Origin: Pseudarcicella hirudinis
Lineage (GTDB): Bacteria > Bacteroidota > Bacteroidia > Cytophagales > Spirosomataceae
Length of the DNA: 64,000 nt
Reading direction: 5' to 3'
Assembly (NCBI RefSeq): GCF_900115665.1
Contig: NZ_FOXH01000014.1
Coordinates: forward strand, 110,637-174,636
Shown: piece after piece, positions 17,496 to 26,578 of the stretch
Numbering within the stretch: the first letter of the stretch is position 1
Layout of the letters: every line of letters begins with the position of its first letter
The notes under the pieces: model-generated
The model's input: the letters and a program-made list of their open reading frames with translations, nothing else
What the model was told of the DNA's origin: nothing
Database searches by the model: none
Translations under genes and position numbers: made by a program

Positions 17496-18965
17496 ATGGA
17501 AAAAATACTGGTCATTGACGACGATACCGATATCTGCCTCTTACTTAAAAGGTTCCTGACTAAAAATAATTATGAGGTAGAAATCGCTCATAACGGGAAA
17601 AGCGGTTTGGCTATTCTGGATGAATTTCGTCCGAATCTGGTCATAACTGACTTTAAATTAGGAGATATTGACGGAGGTCAGTTGTTGGTAAATATAAAAG
17701 AGAAATACCCTCATATGCCTGTACTCATAATTACAGGCTATTCTGACATCAAAGTTGCTGTAAATGTAATGAAACAAGGCGCTTTCGATTATGTTACCAA
17801 ACCTCTTTTTCCGGATGAAATTCTGGTTACCATCAGAAAAGCTCTGGATAGTACTTCCACTGGTTTCGGACGGGTTGTTTCTTCAGAAAAAGAGGATAAT
17901 CCGGAAACAGATCTCCCGAAATCCGGCAGGCCCGCCAAAGGGTCAGGCTATGTGTTTGGAAACAGTCCGGAATCAAAAAACCTTATCAAACAGATTGAAT
18001 TGGTTGCTCCAACCAATTACAGCGTCATTATCTATGGAGAAAGCGGTTCAGGCAAAGAAGTCATTGCCCACGAAATACACAAAAGAAGCCGGAGAAAAGA
18101 CCAGCCTTTTGTAGCAATGGACTGCGGGGCGATTTCAAGAGAATTGGCCGGGAGTGAGTTGTTCGGACATGAAAAAGGTTCGTTTACAGGAGCCTTAAAC
18201 CAAAAAATCGGGCATTTTGAACTGGCAAACGGCGGAACGCTTTTCCTTGATGAGGTGGCCAATTTATCTTATGAAATTCAGGTTTCTTTACTTCGTATTG
18301 TACAGGAAAGAATCATGAAAAGAATCGGAGGCACCAAAGAAATCCAGCTTGATGTCCGCATTATTGTTGCCAGTAATGAGAAACTTACAGAAGCATGCCG
18401 CAAAGGAAAATTCAGAGAGGATCTTTATCACAGATTCAATGAATTCAGCATAGATGTACCTTCTTTGCGCGAGCGGAAAGGTGATATTATGACTTTTGCC
18501 AGGTTTTTCCTGGAATCTGCCAAAGCAGACCTGGGAAAAGAGATGGAGGGTTTTGAACCCGCCGTAGAAGAGACTTTCCTTCATTATCCCTGGCATGGAA
18601 ATTTAAGGGAATTAAAAAACGTAATTAAAAGAGCCGCACTGCTTTCCGAAGGAAAACTGATTGAAGCCCGGTCATTGCCTTTCGAAATGCTCAACTACTC
18701 TAAATTACTGTCCATTGAAAATAATCCTCAAACGATTAACATCATATCTCCCGAAGTTCAGCCTCAGAATCAGCCATTTATTCCTCCGGCAGCTCAGAAT
18801 ACCAAAGGGAATCAGCAGGATTTGAAAGCAGCAGCACTCGATGCGGAATATGATATGATTCTGAAGGTTTTACAACAGGTCAATTTTAATAAAAGTAAGG
18901 CTGCGGAAATTTTGAATATCGACCGCAAAACGCTTTACAACAAAATGAAACATTTTAGTAAATAG
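17496..18965 (+). CDS. Sigma-54-dependent response regulator, NtrC family
   Basis: A 489-residue transcription activator. Receiver domain 1-120 with acidic DDD at 8-10 and phospho-acceptor Asp52 (VITDFKLGD); a linker of about 40 residues; AAA+ domain (about 150-385) with Walker A GESGSGKE at 181-188, the sigma-54-contact loop GSFTGA at 228-233 (Ser in place of the commoner Ala) and Walker B GGTLFLDE; C-terminal Fis-type helix-turn-helix with KSKAAEILNIDRKTLYNKMK. It follows rpoN and precedes a PAS kinase by 91 bp. The likely signalling route is the downstream kinase phosphorylating Asp52, then ATP-driven opening of sigma-54 promoters. Target genes cannot be deduced; I found no good -24/-12 site in the window. 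Confidence 0.95.
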   Translation: MEKILVIDDDTDICLLLKRFLTKNNYEVEIAHNGKSGLAILDEFRPNLVITDFKLGDIDGGQLLVNIKEKYPHMPVLIITGYSDIKVAVNVMKQGAFDYVTKPLFPDEILVTIRKALDSTSTGFGRVVSSEKEDNPETDLPKSGRPAKGSGYVFGNSPESKNLIKQIELVAPTNYSVIIYGESGSGKEVIAHEIHKRSRRKDQPFVAMDCGAISRELAGSELFGHEKGSFTGALNQKIGHFELANGGTLFLDEVANLSYEIQVSLLRIVQERIMKRIGGTKEIQLDVRIIVASNEKLTEACRKGKFREDLYHRFNEFSIDVPSLRERKGDIMTFARFFLESAKADLGKEMEGFEPAVEETFLHYPWHGNLRELKNVIKRAALLSEGKLIEARSLPFEMLNYSKLLSIENNPQTINIISPEVQPQNQPFIPPAAQNTKGNQQDLKAAALDAEYDMILKVLQQVNFNKSKAAEILNIDRKTLYNKMKHFSK

Positions 18966-19056
18966 TGCGGATTTCCCTAAAGAACAGGGACAGACTTCAA
19001 GCAAATCATTGACTGGAGTCTGCACCATGTGAACAGCCCGGCAAGCAATAGATAAA

Positions 19057-20607
19057 ATGAAAACTTTTCCCCATGACAACCCCAACCTGAATCAGTTACT
19101 AACTGACTTGTCACCCAACCTGATTTATATTATGGATGTGATTAATCAGCAGTTTACTTACATCAATCCCAGAATCCAGGACATTTTAGGATACACTTAC
19201 GATGATCTGAAGGAGGCCGGAAATAACTGGGCCCCAAAAATTCTGGAGTTACCGGATGGAAAAAGTGGGGTATGGTCACATTATGCCAAAATCAGGGGAA
19301 ATGCTACGGTAAAATATAAAGTAAAGGTTTTACACAAAAATGGTTCGGTAAAATATCTCAAAACGCAGGAAACCATATTAAAATGGGATAAAGACGGGCA
19401 TCCTTCAGAAGTGCTGGGTATTGCAGAAGATATTACCATACAGCAAAACTTGTCTGAAGAGCTGGCCAGGAGCAAGCATAGCTTCGGATTACTGGAAGAA
19501 ATGCTGCAATGCGGAAGCTGGGAATATGACCTGATTGATCATTACCTGACCTGTTCAAACGGAACAAAGAGGCTTTTTGGGTATGAAACGGGAGAGCTTC
19601 CTGAAAAAATCCCGACAAGCTTTTTCAAAGCTCATTTTCACCAGGATGACCTGGATATCGCCGAAGAAATCGAGCAGAAAATAATCTCCCTTGAAGGCAT
19701 AAATGAGCATTATAACTGGAGAATTATTGCTAAGGACGGACAGATGAAATACCTGGAAGGAAAAGGTATGCTGCTTCCTGATAAAAAAGGGAATTATACT
19801 AAATTACTGGCTGCCACCGCAGACATTACCATTCTTAAAACATACGAGGCAAAACTGGAGCAGAAGATCAATGATCTTAAGAAATCCAATCAGAATCTTG
19901 AACAGTTTGCCTATATCGCTTCGCATGATTTGCAGGAACCGCTGAGAAAAATTTCTGCTTTCGGAGAAAGGTTATCCAAGAAATACAGCGGACAACTTGG
20001 CGAAGAGGGTTTACTTTATCTTAACCGGATGACTGATGCCAGTGTCAGAATGAAACTACTCATTGATAATCTGCTCAGTTATTCAAGAACTACCAGAAAA
20101 GTTGATGATTTCAAAGAAACCAACCTGAATCTGATTCTGAAAGATGTTCTGAATGACCTCGAATTAAAAATTGAAGATAAAAATGTAAGGATTATTTCAG
20201 GAAATCTTCCAACGCTGGAAGCCATTCCTTCTCAAATGAATCAGCTTTTTATGAATCTGATCAGCAATGCAATCAAATTCTCTAAAACTGAAGAGCGGCC
20301 TTCCATTGAGATTACAGCAAAAACACCTTCTCCGGAAGAACTATCCGCACATAACCTGCTTGAAATCAATGAATATATCCGCATTTCTATCAAAGACAAC
20401 GGAATGGGATTTGAAATGGAATTTGCTGAAAAAATCTTTGAGATATTTCAACGCTTACATGGGAGGTCCGCATTTGAAGGCTCGGGGATTGGATTAGCGA
20501 TTTGCAAAAAAATTGCAGAAAATCATGAAGGTGTTATTTTTGCCAGAAGTGAACCCGAAGTCGGAACAGAATTTGTTATTATTTTACCCAGAAAACAATT
20601 GTCATGA
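19057..20607 (+). CDS. PAS-PAS sensor histidine kinase
   Basis: A 516-residue soluble kinase with no membrane segment. Two PAS/PAC modules (about 12-130 and 140-268, the first with FTYINPRIQDILGY and GIAEDIT) precede a coiled coil, a phytochrome-like HisKA domain ASHDLQEPLRKI with phospho-accepting His290, and a HATPase_c with DNGMGF, FQRLHGR and GSGIGLAICKK. The kinase core is closely related to the CHASE3 kinase at 14302, so the two are paralogs with different sensors. It is followed by an Rcp1-like receiver 51 bp downstream and preceded by the NtrC-type activator. It probably senses a cytoplasmic small molecule or redox cue; the PAS ligand is not visible. Confidence 0.92.
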   Translation: MKTFPHDNPNLNQLLTDLSPNLIYIMDVINQQFTYINPRIQDILGYTYDDLKEAGNNWAPKILELPDGKSGVWSHYAKIRGNATVKYKVKVLHKNGSVKYLKTQETILKWDKDGHPSEVLGIAEDITIQQNLSEELARSKHSFGLLEEMLQCGSWEYDLIDHYLTCSNGTKRLFGYETGELPEKIPTSFFKAHFHQDDLDIAEEIEQKIISLEGINEHYNWRIIAKDGQMKYLEGKGMLLPDKKGNYTKLLAATADITILKTYEAKLEQKINDLKKSNQNLEQFAYIASHDLQEPLRKISAFGERLSKKYSGQLGEEGLLYLNRMTDASVRMKLLIDNLLSYSRTTRKVDDFKETNLNLILKDVLNDLELKIEDKNVRIISGNLPTLEAIPSQMNQLFMNLISNAIKFSKTEERPSIEITAKTPSPEELSAHNLLEINEYIRISIKDNGMGFEMEFAEKIFEIFQRLHGRSAFEGSGIGLAICKKIAENHEGVIFARSEPEVGTEFVIILPRKQLS

Positions 20608-20658
20608 AACCCTTCCGGTCTTTTTCTATGACATAATAATTCAAACCACATTTAAAAA

Positions 20659-21117
20659 ATGAAAAACCATAGTAGCATATCCATTTTGGTTGCAGATGAT
20701 GATCCGGACGATCGGCAAATGACCAAAGAAGCTCTTGAAGAAAATTTCCTCTTAAATGAACTTCATTTTGTAGAAGATGGGCAACAGTTAATGGATTATT
20801 TAAGAAAGCAGGGTCGTTTTGCAGATGCTTCGATTAATGCTCCAAGACCCGGATTGATCTTACTGGATTTAAATATGCCTAAAAAAGATGGCAGGGAATG
20901 TTTAAAGGAAATAAAATCTGATCCTGATCTGAGAAGTATTCCGATTATCATTCTGACAACTTCAAAAGCTGAAGAAGACATTATAAAAACATACGATCTT
21001 GGCGTTAATTGCTTCGTAACCAAGCCGGTAACCTTTACAGAATTAATTTCCGTAACGCGTTCGATTGGCCAGTACTGGTTCGAAATTGTAAAACTTCCTA
21101 ATCCGAATCATGAATGA
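20659..21117 (+). CDS. Rcp1-like single-domain response regulator
   Basis: A 152-residue stand-alone receiver, paralogous to the one at 13844 (shared blocks ILLDLNMPKxDGRE and LTTSKAEEDI). The acidic pocket ADDDPDDR, phospho-acceptor Asp in LILLDLNMP, and FVTKPV lysine are intact. It is placed between the PAS-PAS kinase, its likely donor, and the REC-PAS kinase, whose start codon it overlaps by 8 bp (translational coupling). Without an output domain it may pass phosphate or bind a partner such as the next kinase. Confidence 0.92.
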   Translation: MKNHSSISILVADDDPDDRQMTKEALEENFLLNELHFVEDGQQLMDYLRKQGRFADASINAPRPGLILLDLNMPKKDGRECLKEIKSDPDLRSIPIIILTTSKAEEDIIKTYDLGVNCFVTKPVTFTELISVTRSIGQYWFEIVKLPNPNHE

Positions 21118-22549
21118 AATCAAAGTTTTACTGGTTGATGATGACGAAGATGATTATCTTCTGACAAGTGATTATATCAGGGATATTCCTGATAAATCTT
21201 TCATTGTACATTGGGCATCCAATTTTAGTGATGCACTTCCAAAAATACTCGAACGTCAGTACGATATATACTTTTTCGACTTCCTGCTCGGAGCTAAAAC
21301 CGGCCTTGAATTAATTAAGGAAGCGGTAAAAGCAGGTTGCGAAGAACCTATCATTCTTCTTACCGGGAAGGGAGATCAGCGCATCGATCGTGAAGCGATG
21401 GAACTTGGTGCCGTAGATTATCTGATCAAAGGCGAGCTCGATTCTGAAAAGCTCGAGCGAACTATCCGCTATGCCCTCGACCGCTCTGCCAATCTGAAAG
21501 CTCTCAAAACCAGTGAGGAACGTTACAGAAGTCTTTTCGAGCAATCGAAAGACATGATTTTCATTTCAAATCCCGAAGGGCGTTTTGTTTACCTTAATAG
21601 TTCAGCCACTGATTTATTAGGCTTCACCCGGGAAGAATTCATGCAGATCTATGCCACAGATTTATACGAAGATCAATCTGAAAGAGAATATCTTATTGAA
21701 ATTCTCCATGAAAATGGTGAAATACAGGACTATGAGATAACTCTGCGAACCAAAAACGGAGAAAAACGCATCTGCATTCTTTCTGCAAGCCTTCAGGAAA
21801 AACACAATGGCGAAGTTTTCTTTCAGGGCATTATCCATGACATTACCAGCCGTAAAAAAGCAGAGCAGGAAGCTTTGCAAATTGAAAAATTTAATGCCGC
21901 CGGAAGGTTACTCCGCACACTGGCACATGAAGTCAGAAATCCCCTTACGAATATTAATCTATCTGTAGAACAGCTCCAAAGTGAACTTGAAGATGAAGGC
22001 CAGGTGATGTTTCTGGACATTGTTAAGAGAAACAGCAAAAGAATTAATGATCTGATTACCGAGTTGCTTAACTCTCTCAGACCTACCCAGATGAGTCTTC
22101 AACAAGTGTCCATTCATGAAGTACTGGATCAGACTATTGCTGAATCTCAGGATCGGGCTAAACTGAGAAATATTGAAGTAATTACAAATTTTCAGGAAGA
22201 AGATATTTTACTTTGGCTGGATATTCCTAAAATCAAAATTGCCTTTACAAACATCATCGTGAATGCGTTGGAGGCTATGGAAGAAAATACAGGGAAACTG
22301 ATTATTTCAACCGAATCAGGTGAGAAAAGAGCCAAAGTCTGCTTTGAAGATAATGGTTCTGGCATTATTCCGGAAAATCTCAAAAGATTATTTGAGCCTT
22401 ATTTTACTTCTAAATCTCAGGGAATGGGGTTAGGTCTGGCAGCTACCTTAAATATTATTCAATCGCATCAGGCTTCTGCAGAAGTAGAATCCGCAGTAGG
22501 AAAAGGTACAAACTTCTCGGTAACCTTTCCTTTACATCTGAACACATAA
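21110..22549 (+). CDS. Hybrid REC-PAS-histidine kinase (receiver at N-terminus)
   Basis: A 479-residue soluble protein: receiver domain 1-122 with acidic DDDEDD and phospho-acceptor Asp57 (IYFFDFLLG), PAS/PAC (about 130-250, with FVYLNSSATDLLGF), then a HisKA domain of the classical type, LAHEVRNPLTN with His273, and a HATPase_c with DNGSGI and GMGLGLAAT. The kinase core is NtrB-like rather than phytochrome-like, unlike the two paralogs nearby. An N-terminal receiver suggests that it is controlled by an upstream kinase, and an NtrB-like core suggests that it may be the donor for the NtrC-type activator at 17496. It overlaps the preceding regulator gene by 8 bp and ends the operon before a terminator. 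Confidence 0.92.
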   Translation: MNEIKVLLVDDDEDDYLLTSDYIRDIPDKSFIVHWASNFSDALPKILERQYDIYFFDFLLGAKTGLELIKEAVKAGCEEPIILLTGKGDQRIDREAMELGAVDYLIKGELDSEKLERTIRYALDRSANLKALKTSEERYRSLFEQSKDMIFISNPEGRFVYLNSSATDLLGFTREEFMQIYATDLYEDQSEREYLIEILHENGEIQDYEITLRTKNGEKRICILSASLQEKHNGEVFFQGIIHDITSRKKAEQEALQIEKFNAAGRLLRTLAHEVRNPLTNINLSVEQLQSELEDEGQVMFLDIVKRNSKRINDLITELLNSLRPTQMSLQQVSIHEVLDQTIAESQDRAKLRNIEVITNFQEEDILLWLDIPKIKIAFTNIIVNALEAMEENTGKLIISTESGEKRAKVCFEDNGSGIIPENLKRLFEPYFTSKSQGMGLGLAATLNIIQSHQASAEVESAVGKGTNFSVTFPLHLNT

Positions 22550-22576
22550 ATTTGAAATTGCTACCTTATTTACAAC

Positions 22577-22613
22577 AAAATCCTCCAAAATATACATTCC
22601 GGAGGATTTTTAT
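22577..22613. terminator. Bidirectional terminator between kinase operon and dps
   Basis: Perfect 10-bp stem AAAATCCTCC / GGAGGATTTT (22577-22586, 22601-22610) with a 14-nt loop and T-rich flank. It is only one base from the dps stop. Confidence 0.85.
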
Positions 22614-23087
22614 TTAGCTTAAATATCTTCTCAGCGTCCAGGTAATGGTTTCATGCTGTTCCATCAATCCCGTCAGGAAGTCAGCCGTTCCAGCATCCTG
22701 AAATTGCTCTGCACACAAATCAACGTCTTTTCTCAGGGTTATTATCAATTCCTCATGATCGGCCAGAAGCTCTTTAATCATTTCTTTGGAAGAAGGATTT
22801 TTTCCAACACTCTCCTTTAAGGTAGAATGTTCGAGAAATTCCTGTAAACTTCCGATAGTCTGACTTCCCAGCTTACCGATTCTCTCTGCAACTTCATCAA
22901 TAGATTCCTCCAATTGTTCATATTGCTCTTCAAATAATTTATGATACTCCATGAAGCTCTCTCCTGAGACATTCCAATGATACTTTCTGGTTTTAGTGTA
23001 AAGCACCATTTCGTTGGCAAGCACGGTGGTTAATACAGAAGCCACACTTTCAAGATTTGTTTCAGTTATTCCAATATTAGGTTTCAT
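22614..23087 (-). CDS. dps: Dps family ferritin-like DNA-protecting protein
   Basis: A 157-residue four-helix protein expected to form a dodecamer that oxidises and stores iron and shields DNA in stress or stationary phase. The intersubunit ferroxidase ligands of Dps are visible: His37 (KYHWNV), His49, Asp64 and Glu68 (SIDEVAERI). Length is standard and there is no long basic tail, so direct DNA binding is uncertain. It is monocistronic, separated from the sigma-54/kinase operon by a shared terminator and preceded by about 110 bp of AT-rich DNA. Its place in a block of stress-type genes agrees with its role. Confidence 0.93.
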   Translation of the reverse strand: MKPNIGITETNLESVASVLTTVLANEMVLYTKTRKYHWNVSGESFMEYHKLFEEQYEQLEESIDEVAERIGKLGSQTIGSLQEFLEHSTLKESVGKNPSSKEMIKELLADHEELIITLRKDVDLCAEQFQDAGTADFLTGLMEQHETITWTLRRYLS

Positions 23088-23198
23088 TCTTATTTATTTT
23101 TCAAATTGAGATGTAACAATATACTTGGGCTGATTACTGACAAAAATAGATTATTCATTTCAGGGATCTGCCCTTATAAATACCTGATTTTTTGAAGT

Positions 23199-24041
23199 TT
23201 ACGAAAACAATGACTGTGAACGAAGCGGATGAGAATAGTCTCTGGTTTTACGAAAGAAACTCCTTACGCCATAAATAATGGTGATGACAGCAATGATAAT
23301 CAGGCATAATGCTGAAATCAGGACAATCATTCTCTCCGGAGGGACCTGCTCATATTGTTTAGCCATGATTCCGAAAAGGGCCCATATTACTACTAAACCA
23401 TAATATGCATTTTCTGTTTTGAAAAGCATAAATAAAGTGATTATTGTCCCGGTGCCGATCATTGCTGCGGTCCAGAATTCCGGAGAAAGTCCGAATCCAT
23501 CCCAGCCAGCCCAAACAAGAAATACGGTGATATTAGCAATGGCTGCCATCGAAATCCAGCCGGTATAAAGCCCGAAAGATGCGCGAATGAGAAACCGTTC
23601 TGAAGTTTTTATTTCCTTACTCATATTTGTAACATTGAGCAGAGTATTCACCAGAAGGTATAACATGATGAGCATAATCACCACAGAAAGCGCCACCCAT
23701 TCAAAATGCCATACAATTATCCATGAAGCATTAAGAAATGATGTTAAAACGAAATCCAAACCAACTGCTTTGTGCAAAGCGGCAACGGTCGGTGAAACCT
23801 TTTTGCTGAAAAAACCGCTTGCCTGAAAAATAGTAAAAGCCAGCAGCAATAAATAGATTACACTCCAGATACTGAAAGTGAAACCCGCAGGCGTAAATAA
23901 ATTAGGATATTGATCGGATAGCTGTCTGGTAGTTTTATCATTAATCGGCAAAATTTCTGCCAGAGCATTAAATCCTGCCATCACCAAAAATGCGACAATG
24001 TTCAATGCCTGTAATGTTCTGATTTTGAGTGAATTTTCCAT
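23199..24041 (-). CDS. TspO/MBR-related tryptophan-rich membrane protein
   Basis: A 280-residue membrane protein with about eight hydrophobic helices (the first at 12-30, the last at 240-262) and a short basic tail. The segment NLFTPAGFTFSIWSVIYLLL is the signature first-loop/helix-2 block of TspO/MBR-related proteins in Bacteroidota, and the protein has the usual many Trp residues in the membrane part. It is about 100 residues longer than canonical TspO (five helices), so it belongs to a related longer subfamily and porphyrin binding should not be assumed. It lies between dps and a small outer-membrane protein, in a run of stress/envelope genes. Confidence 0.75.
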   Translation of the reverse strand: MENSLKIRTLQALNIVAFLVMAGFNALAEILPINDKTTRQLSDQYPNLFTPAGFTFSIWSVIYLLLLAFTIFQASGFFSKKVSPTVAALHKAVGLDFVLTSFLNASWIIVWHFEWVALSVVIMLIMLYLLVNTLLNVTNMSKEIKTSERFLIRASFGLYTGWISMAAIANITVFLVWAGWDGFGLSPEFWTAAMIGTGTIITLFMLFKTENAYYGLVVIWALFGIMAKQYEQVPPERMIVLISALCLIIIAVITIIYGVRSFFRKTRDYSHPLRSQSLFS

Positions 24042-24112
24042 AGTTTTATCTTTTAGTTTTTTTAATCAGGCACGCTGAAAAGCATTTAAAACATAGGTGT
24101 ATAACTGACCTT

Positions 24113-24628
24113 CTAAAAATTAACCCTTAAACCCAGTCCTACCTGCGGGTGGACAAAAAAGATATCAGGGATAAGTTCTGTATAAAGCCCTCCTTCCAGA
24201 AAAACGGAATAAGGTTTATATGGCACAAAATATTCCATTCCTGCGGTTGGCGTCACACCCAGAGAGATTGTGTTTACATATGCGTCAACTGAGCTAAATT
24301 TATCAGGGTAGTATTTCCGGGAATTAACCTGTGCTCCTAAACCACCATAAATATTAAAATTATCTCCAAACATTGGCGTGTACCACAAATAAGAGGCCGT
24401 CACAGAAAGTCCTGAACTTTTGTACTGCCCGCTTCTGTAATCTCTGGTAGTTCCATACAACCATCCGTAAGTTCCGATATTGACGTCAAATGCTGTTTTT
24501 TCGCCATATTTTCTGAGATTCAGTCCTGTCGGATCTCCAAGTTTAAAACCAATTGCCCAGTTTTTAGCCTGTCCAAATGATTGCAATGCGCATAATGAAA
24601 TAATTGCGGTTATTAATAGCTTTTTCAT
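24113..24628 (-). CDS. Small outer-membrane beta-barrel protein
   Basis: A 171-residue protein with a Sec signal peptide (about 1-19, ending SFGQ) followed by alternating amphipathic strands, about eight, and a final aromatic residue (GLGLRVNF) as required for insertion by BAM. It looks like an OmpW/OmpX-sized porin-like barrel but I see no family motif that would give a name. A near match to the stress-block motif (TTTTCTACAT, read on the gene strand) lies a few bases upstream of the ATG. Function is unknown; it may be an envelope stress porin. Confidence 0.75.
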   Translation of the reverse strand: MKKLLITAIISLCALQSFGQAKNWAIGFKLGDPTGLNLRKYGEKTAFDVNIGTYGWLYGTTRDYRSGQYKSSGLSVTASYLWYTPMFGDNFNIYGGLGAQVNSRKYYPDKFSSVDAYVNTISLGVTPTAGMEYFVPYKPYSVFLEGGLYTELIPDIFFVHPQVGLGLRVNF

Positions 24629-25009
24629 AAAGTGATTATGTAGAAAATGATAAATATATGTTTAAGGAATATGTTTTAAAAAGATCCGGTTTCAAGGTAT
24701 TTTTCTGAAAACTATATTTTGTTTAAAGCTAATTCTAACTGAATAACAAAACACAAACTATTGATAATCATACATATACACAAACAAAACCTCTTATACC
24801 GGATCCTTTGATATTATATTCTGTCAAATAAAAGTGCCAGTCATTTATTTGCATATTCGAGACATAATGTTAGTACCGTTTTGCACATCGTGGGTAACAT
24901 TTTCCACAAATTCAACACAGCAGAAGAATGTACGCACAAATAAAAACCCCGTCCGGAAAGAACGGGGTTTGCACAGGAAACTGACATTTTCATGCAATGT
25001 GTTAATCCC
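24629..25009. other. 381-bp spacer holding only the BrkB terminator
   Basis: AT-rich DNA between the barrel gene and the BrkB gene. It contains the hairpin at 24944-24970 and no convincing ORF; a 73-codon minus-strand frame running into the BrkB end crosses the hairpin and has no family character. Confidence 0.6.
24942..24970 (-). terminator. Terminator of the YihY/BrkB gene
   Basis: Perfect 9-bp stem AAACCCCGT / ACGGGGTTT (24944-24952, 24962-24970); read on the minus strand the second arm runs into a T-run, as expected for the BrkB gene that ends at 25010. Confidence 0.85.
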
Positions 25010-25921
25010 TTAATCAGTGAGGGGTTGTATTTCCCGTTGTACAACGATAACAGTATCTTCATTCGGAATAATTTTCTGTCCGAAAAATATCGTATATGCC
25101 TTTGTAAATTCGGCTCCGAAAAACAGAATTGTAGAAGAATAATTTACCCAGAGCAAAACCAGCACAATAGACCCTGCAGAGCCATAAGCTGAAACAACCT
25201 GCGTCTGGCTAAGGTATAGGGTAATCAATAATTTCCCGATCATAAATAAAACCGCAGTAAACCCCGCCCCTATTATGGCATCTTTCCAACGCAGTCTTCC
25301 ATCAGGCAATACTTTAAAAATAAGGGTAAAAAGACAGGTTATGACCAAAAATACCAATAGCATATTCAATACATAAAACAATGAAACCATTACATCCGGG
25401 AAAAAAGATTGCAGCCGGGCATTGAAAATATCTAAAAGTGTATTCACCATGAGAGAAACCAGTAAAAGAAAACCAATGCTTATAATCATGGAAAAAGATA
25501 ATAAGCGGTTAATAATCAGCTTAAGCCAGCCCTTCCTGGGTTTAACTTTCAATGACCAGATTGCGTTAATGGAATCCTGTATTTCTCCGAACACTCCGGT
25601 TGCTCCGATCAGTAAAGTCCCGATTCCGACAATCAACGCTACGCCTGATTGATTGGAAAGTTCGGAGTTTTTCAGAATTTCCTGTATTTGAGAAGCTGCA
25701 TTATTTCCTACCATAGAACGTATCTGGTAAAACACCTGTCCCTGAACAGCATCTTTTCCAAAAAATATACTACAGACTGATATGATGATAATAAGCATTG
25801 GTGCCAGAGAAAAAATGGTATAATATGAAAGAGAAGCACTCATTTTCAAGGCTTTGTCATTCATAAATTCGCTTCCGGCGTATTTTAAGGTCTCCCAGTA
25901 TTTATTCAATGTATGTTTCAT
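25010..25921 (-). CDS. YihY/BrkB family inner-membrane protein
   Basis: A 303-residue protein with about six transmembrane helices. The N-terminal LSYYTIFSLAPMLIIIISV block and the later GATGVFGEIQDSINAIW and SAYGSAGSIVLVLLWVNYSSTILFFGAEFTK blocks are the conserved signatures of the YihY/virulence factor BrkB family, once misnamed ribonuclease BN. Biochemical role is not established; a transporter function is often assumed. The gene is divergent from a DUF5670 gene, and the space between has a TTTTCTACAA motif (26036). Length is normal. Confidence 0.92.
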   Translation of the reverse strand: MKHTLNKYWETLKYAGSEFMNDKALKMSASLSYYTIFSLAPMLIIIISVCSIFFGKDAVQGQVFYQIRSMVGNNAASQIQEILKNSELSNQSGVALIVGIGTLLIGATGVFGEIQDSINAIWSLKVKPRKGWLKLIINRLLSFSMIISIGFLLLVSLMVNTLLDIFNARLQSFFPDVMVSLFYVLNMLLVFLVITCLFTLIFKVLPDGRLRWKDAIIGAGFTAVLFMIGKLLITLYLSQTQVVSAYGSAGSIVLVLLWVNYSSTILFFGAEFTKAYTIFFGQKIIPNEDTVIVVQREIQPLTD

Positions 25922-26035
25922 AAGCGTTAATAATCGTGCTTTTTAAAGAAAATCAATTCCGTACCACGCTAACAATGACAGGCTTTTCAATTTTATTGGG
26001 GAAATTTACACGCAGAAAAATTCATATGGGATCTT

Positions 26036-26045
26036 TTTTCTACAA
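26036..26045 (+). promoter_or_regulatory. TTTTCTACAA motif, copy 3
   Basis: Exact 10-mer in the 216-bp divergent region between BrkB (start 25921) and the DUF5670 gene (start 26138). Confidence 0.4.
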
Positions 26046-26137
26046 TTTCCATACAAAGTATTAAGGTTCAGGAGATTGGTAAGATTTTTTAATGTATAAA
26101 ATCATCAAATTAATCTTACACTTAAACATTAATACAG

Positions 26138-26293
26138 ATGAGAGGTCTCCTATATATAATAGCTGTAATCCTGGTGATAGGCTGGGCATTAGGCGTTTTT
26201 GCATACAGCCTGGGTGGTTTAATCCATACACTGTTGCTTATTGCTGTTATCTCGTTAATCCTGGGTCTGATCAAAGGATCTTCTAAAATCTGA
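26138..26293 (+). CDS. Lmo0937-type small membrane protein (DUF5670)
   Basis: A 51-residue protein, MRGLLYIIAVILVIGWALG at the start and ending LILGLIKGSSKI. Two short hydrophobic helices with a glycine-rich turn (SLGGLIHTLLLIA) match the lmo0937/DUF5670 family, tiny membrane proteins common in stress-related gene clusters of Bacteroidota and Firmicutes. Too short for most ORF cut-offs but typical in full length. The next small gene starts 5 bp after its stop, so they are probably co-transcribed. Function is unknown. Confidence 0.82.
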   Translation: MRGLLYIIAVILVIGWALGVFAYSLGGLIHTLLLIAVISLILGLIKGSSKI

Positions 26294-26298
26294 CGATT

Positions 26299-26496
26299 AT
26301 GGATAATATAGCAATCATTCAAAACATGGTGGAAATCATTTTTTCCATTTTCCTTTTAGGATTCGGGATTTCCATTCTGAAAGACATTTCCAGTGCCGGT
26401 TATAAAGAGCACAGGGCAAATGATCTGGCAGACAATCGTAGAAATTTTTATGAATTTCTACGTCATTCAAAGAAAGTAGTTAGAAAGATTACATAA
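26299..26496 (+). CDS. Small single-helix membrane protein
   Basis: A 65-residue hypothetical protein with one hydrophobic helix (about 8-28, MVEIIFSIFLLGFGISIL) and a basic, polar C-terminal half (HRANDLADNRRNFYEFLRHSKK). I do not recognise a family. It starts 5 bp downstream of the DUF5670 gene and is followed by a clear terminator (26535-26568), which supports a real two-gene transcript. A membrane-associated partner of the DUF5670 protein is a guess. Confidence 0.6.
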   Translation: MDNIAIIQNMVEIIFSIFLLGFGISILKDISSAGYKEHRANDLADNRRNFYEFLRHSKKVVRKIT

Positions 26497-26534
26497 GAAC
26501 GTAACAAGTGGTTAGGTATCAAAAGTGGAACTAT

Positions 26535-26568
26535 AATGCCATGGGCTAGTATAGCCTATGGCATTTTT
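26535..26568 (+). terminator. Terminator after the small membrane gene pair
   Basis: Stem AATGCCATGGGCT / AGCCTATGGCATT (26535-26547, 26553-26565) with one mismatch, loop of 5 nt and a TTTTT tail. It may also serve the convergent transglutaminase gene. Confidence 0.82.
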
Positions 26569-26578
26569 GTTTGCTCTC

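Noticed and set aside
24841..25062. 73-codon minus-strand frame beyond the BrkB gene
   Set aside because: Overlaps the BrkB end and crosses its terminator hairpin.
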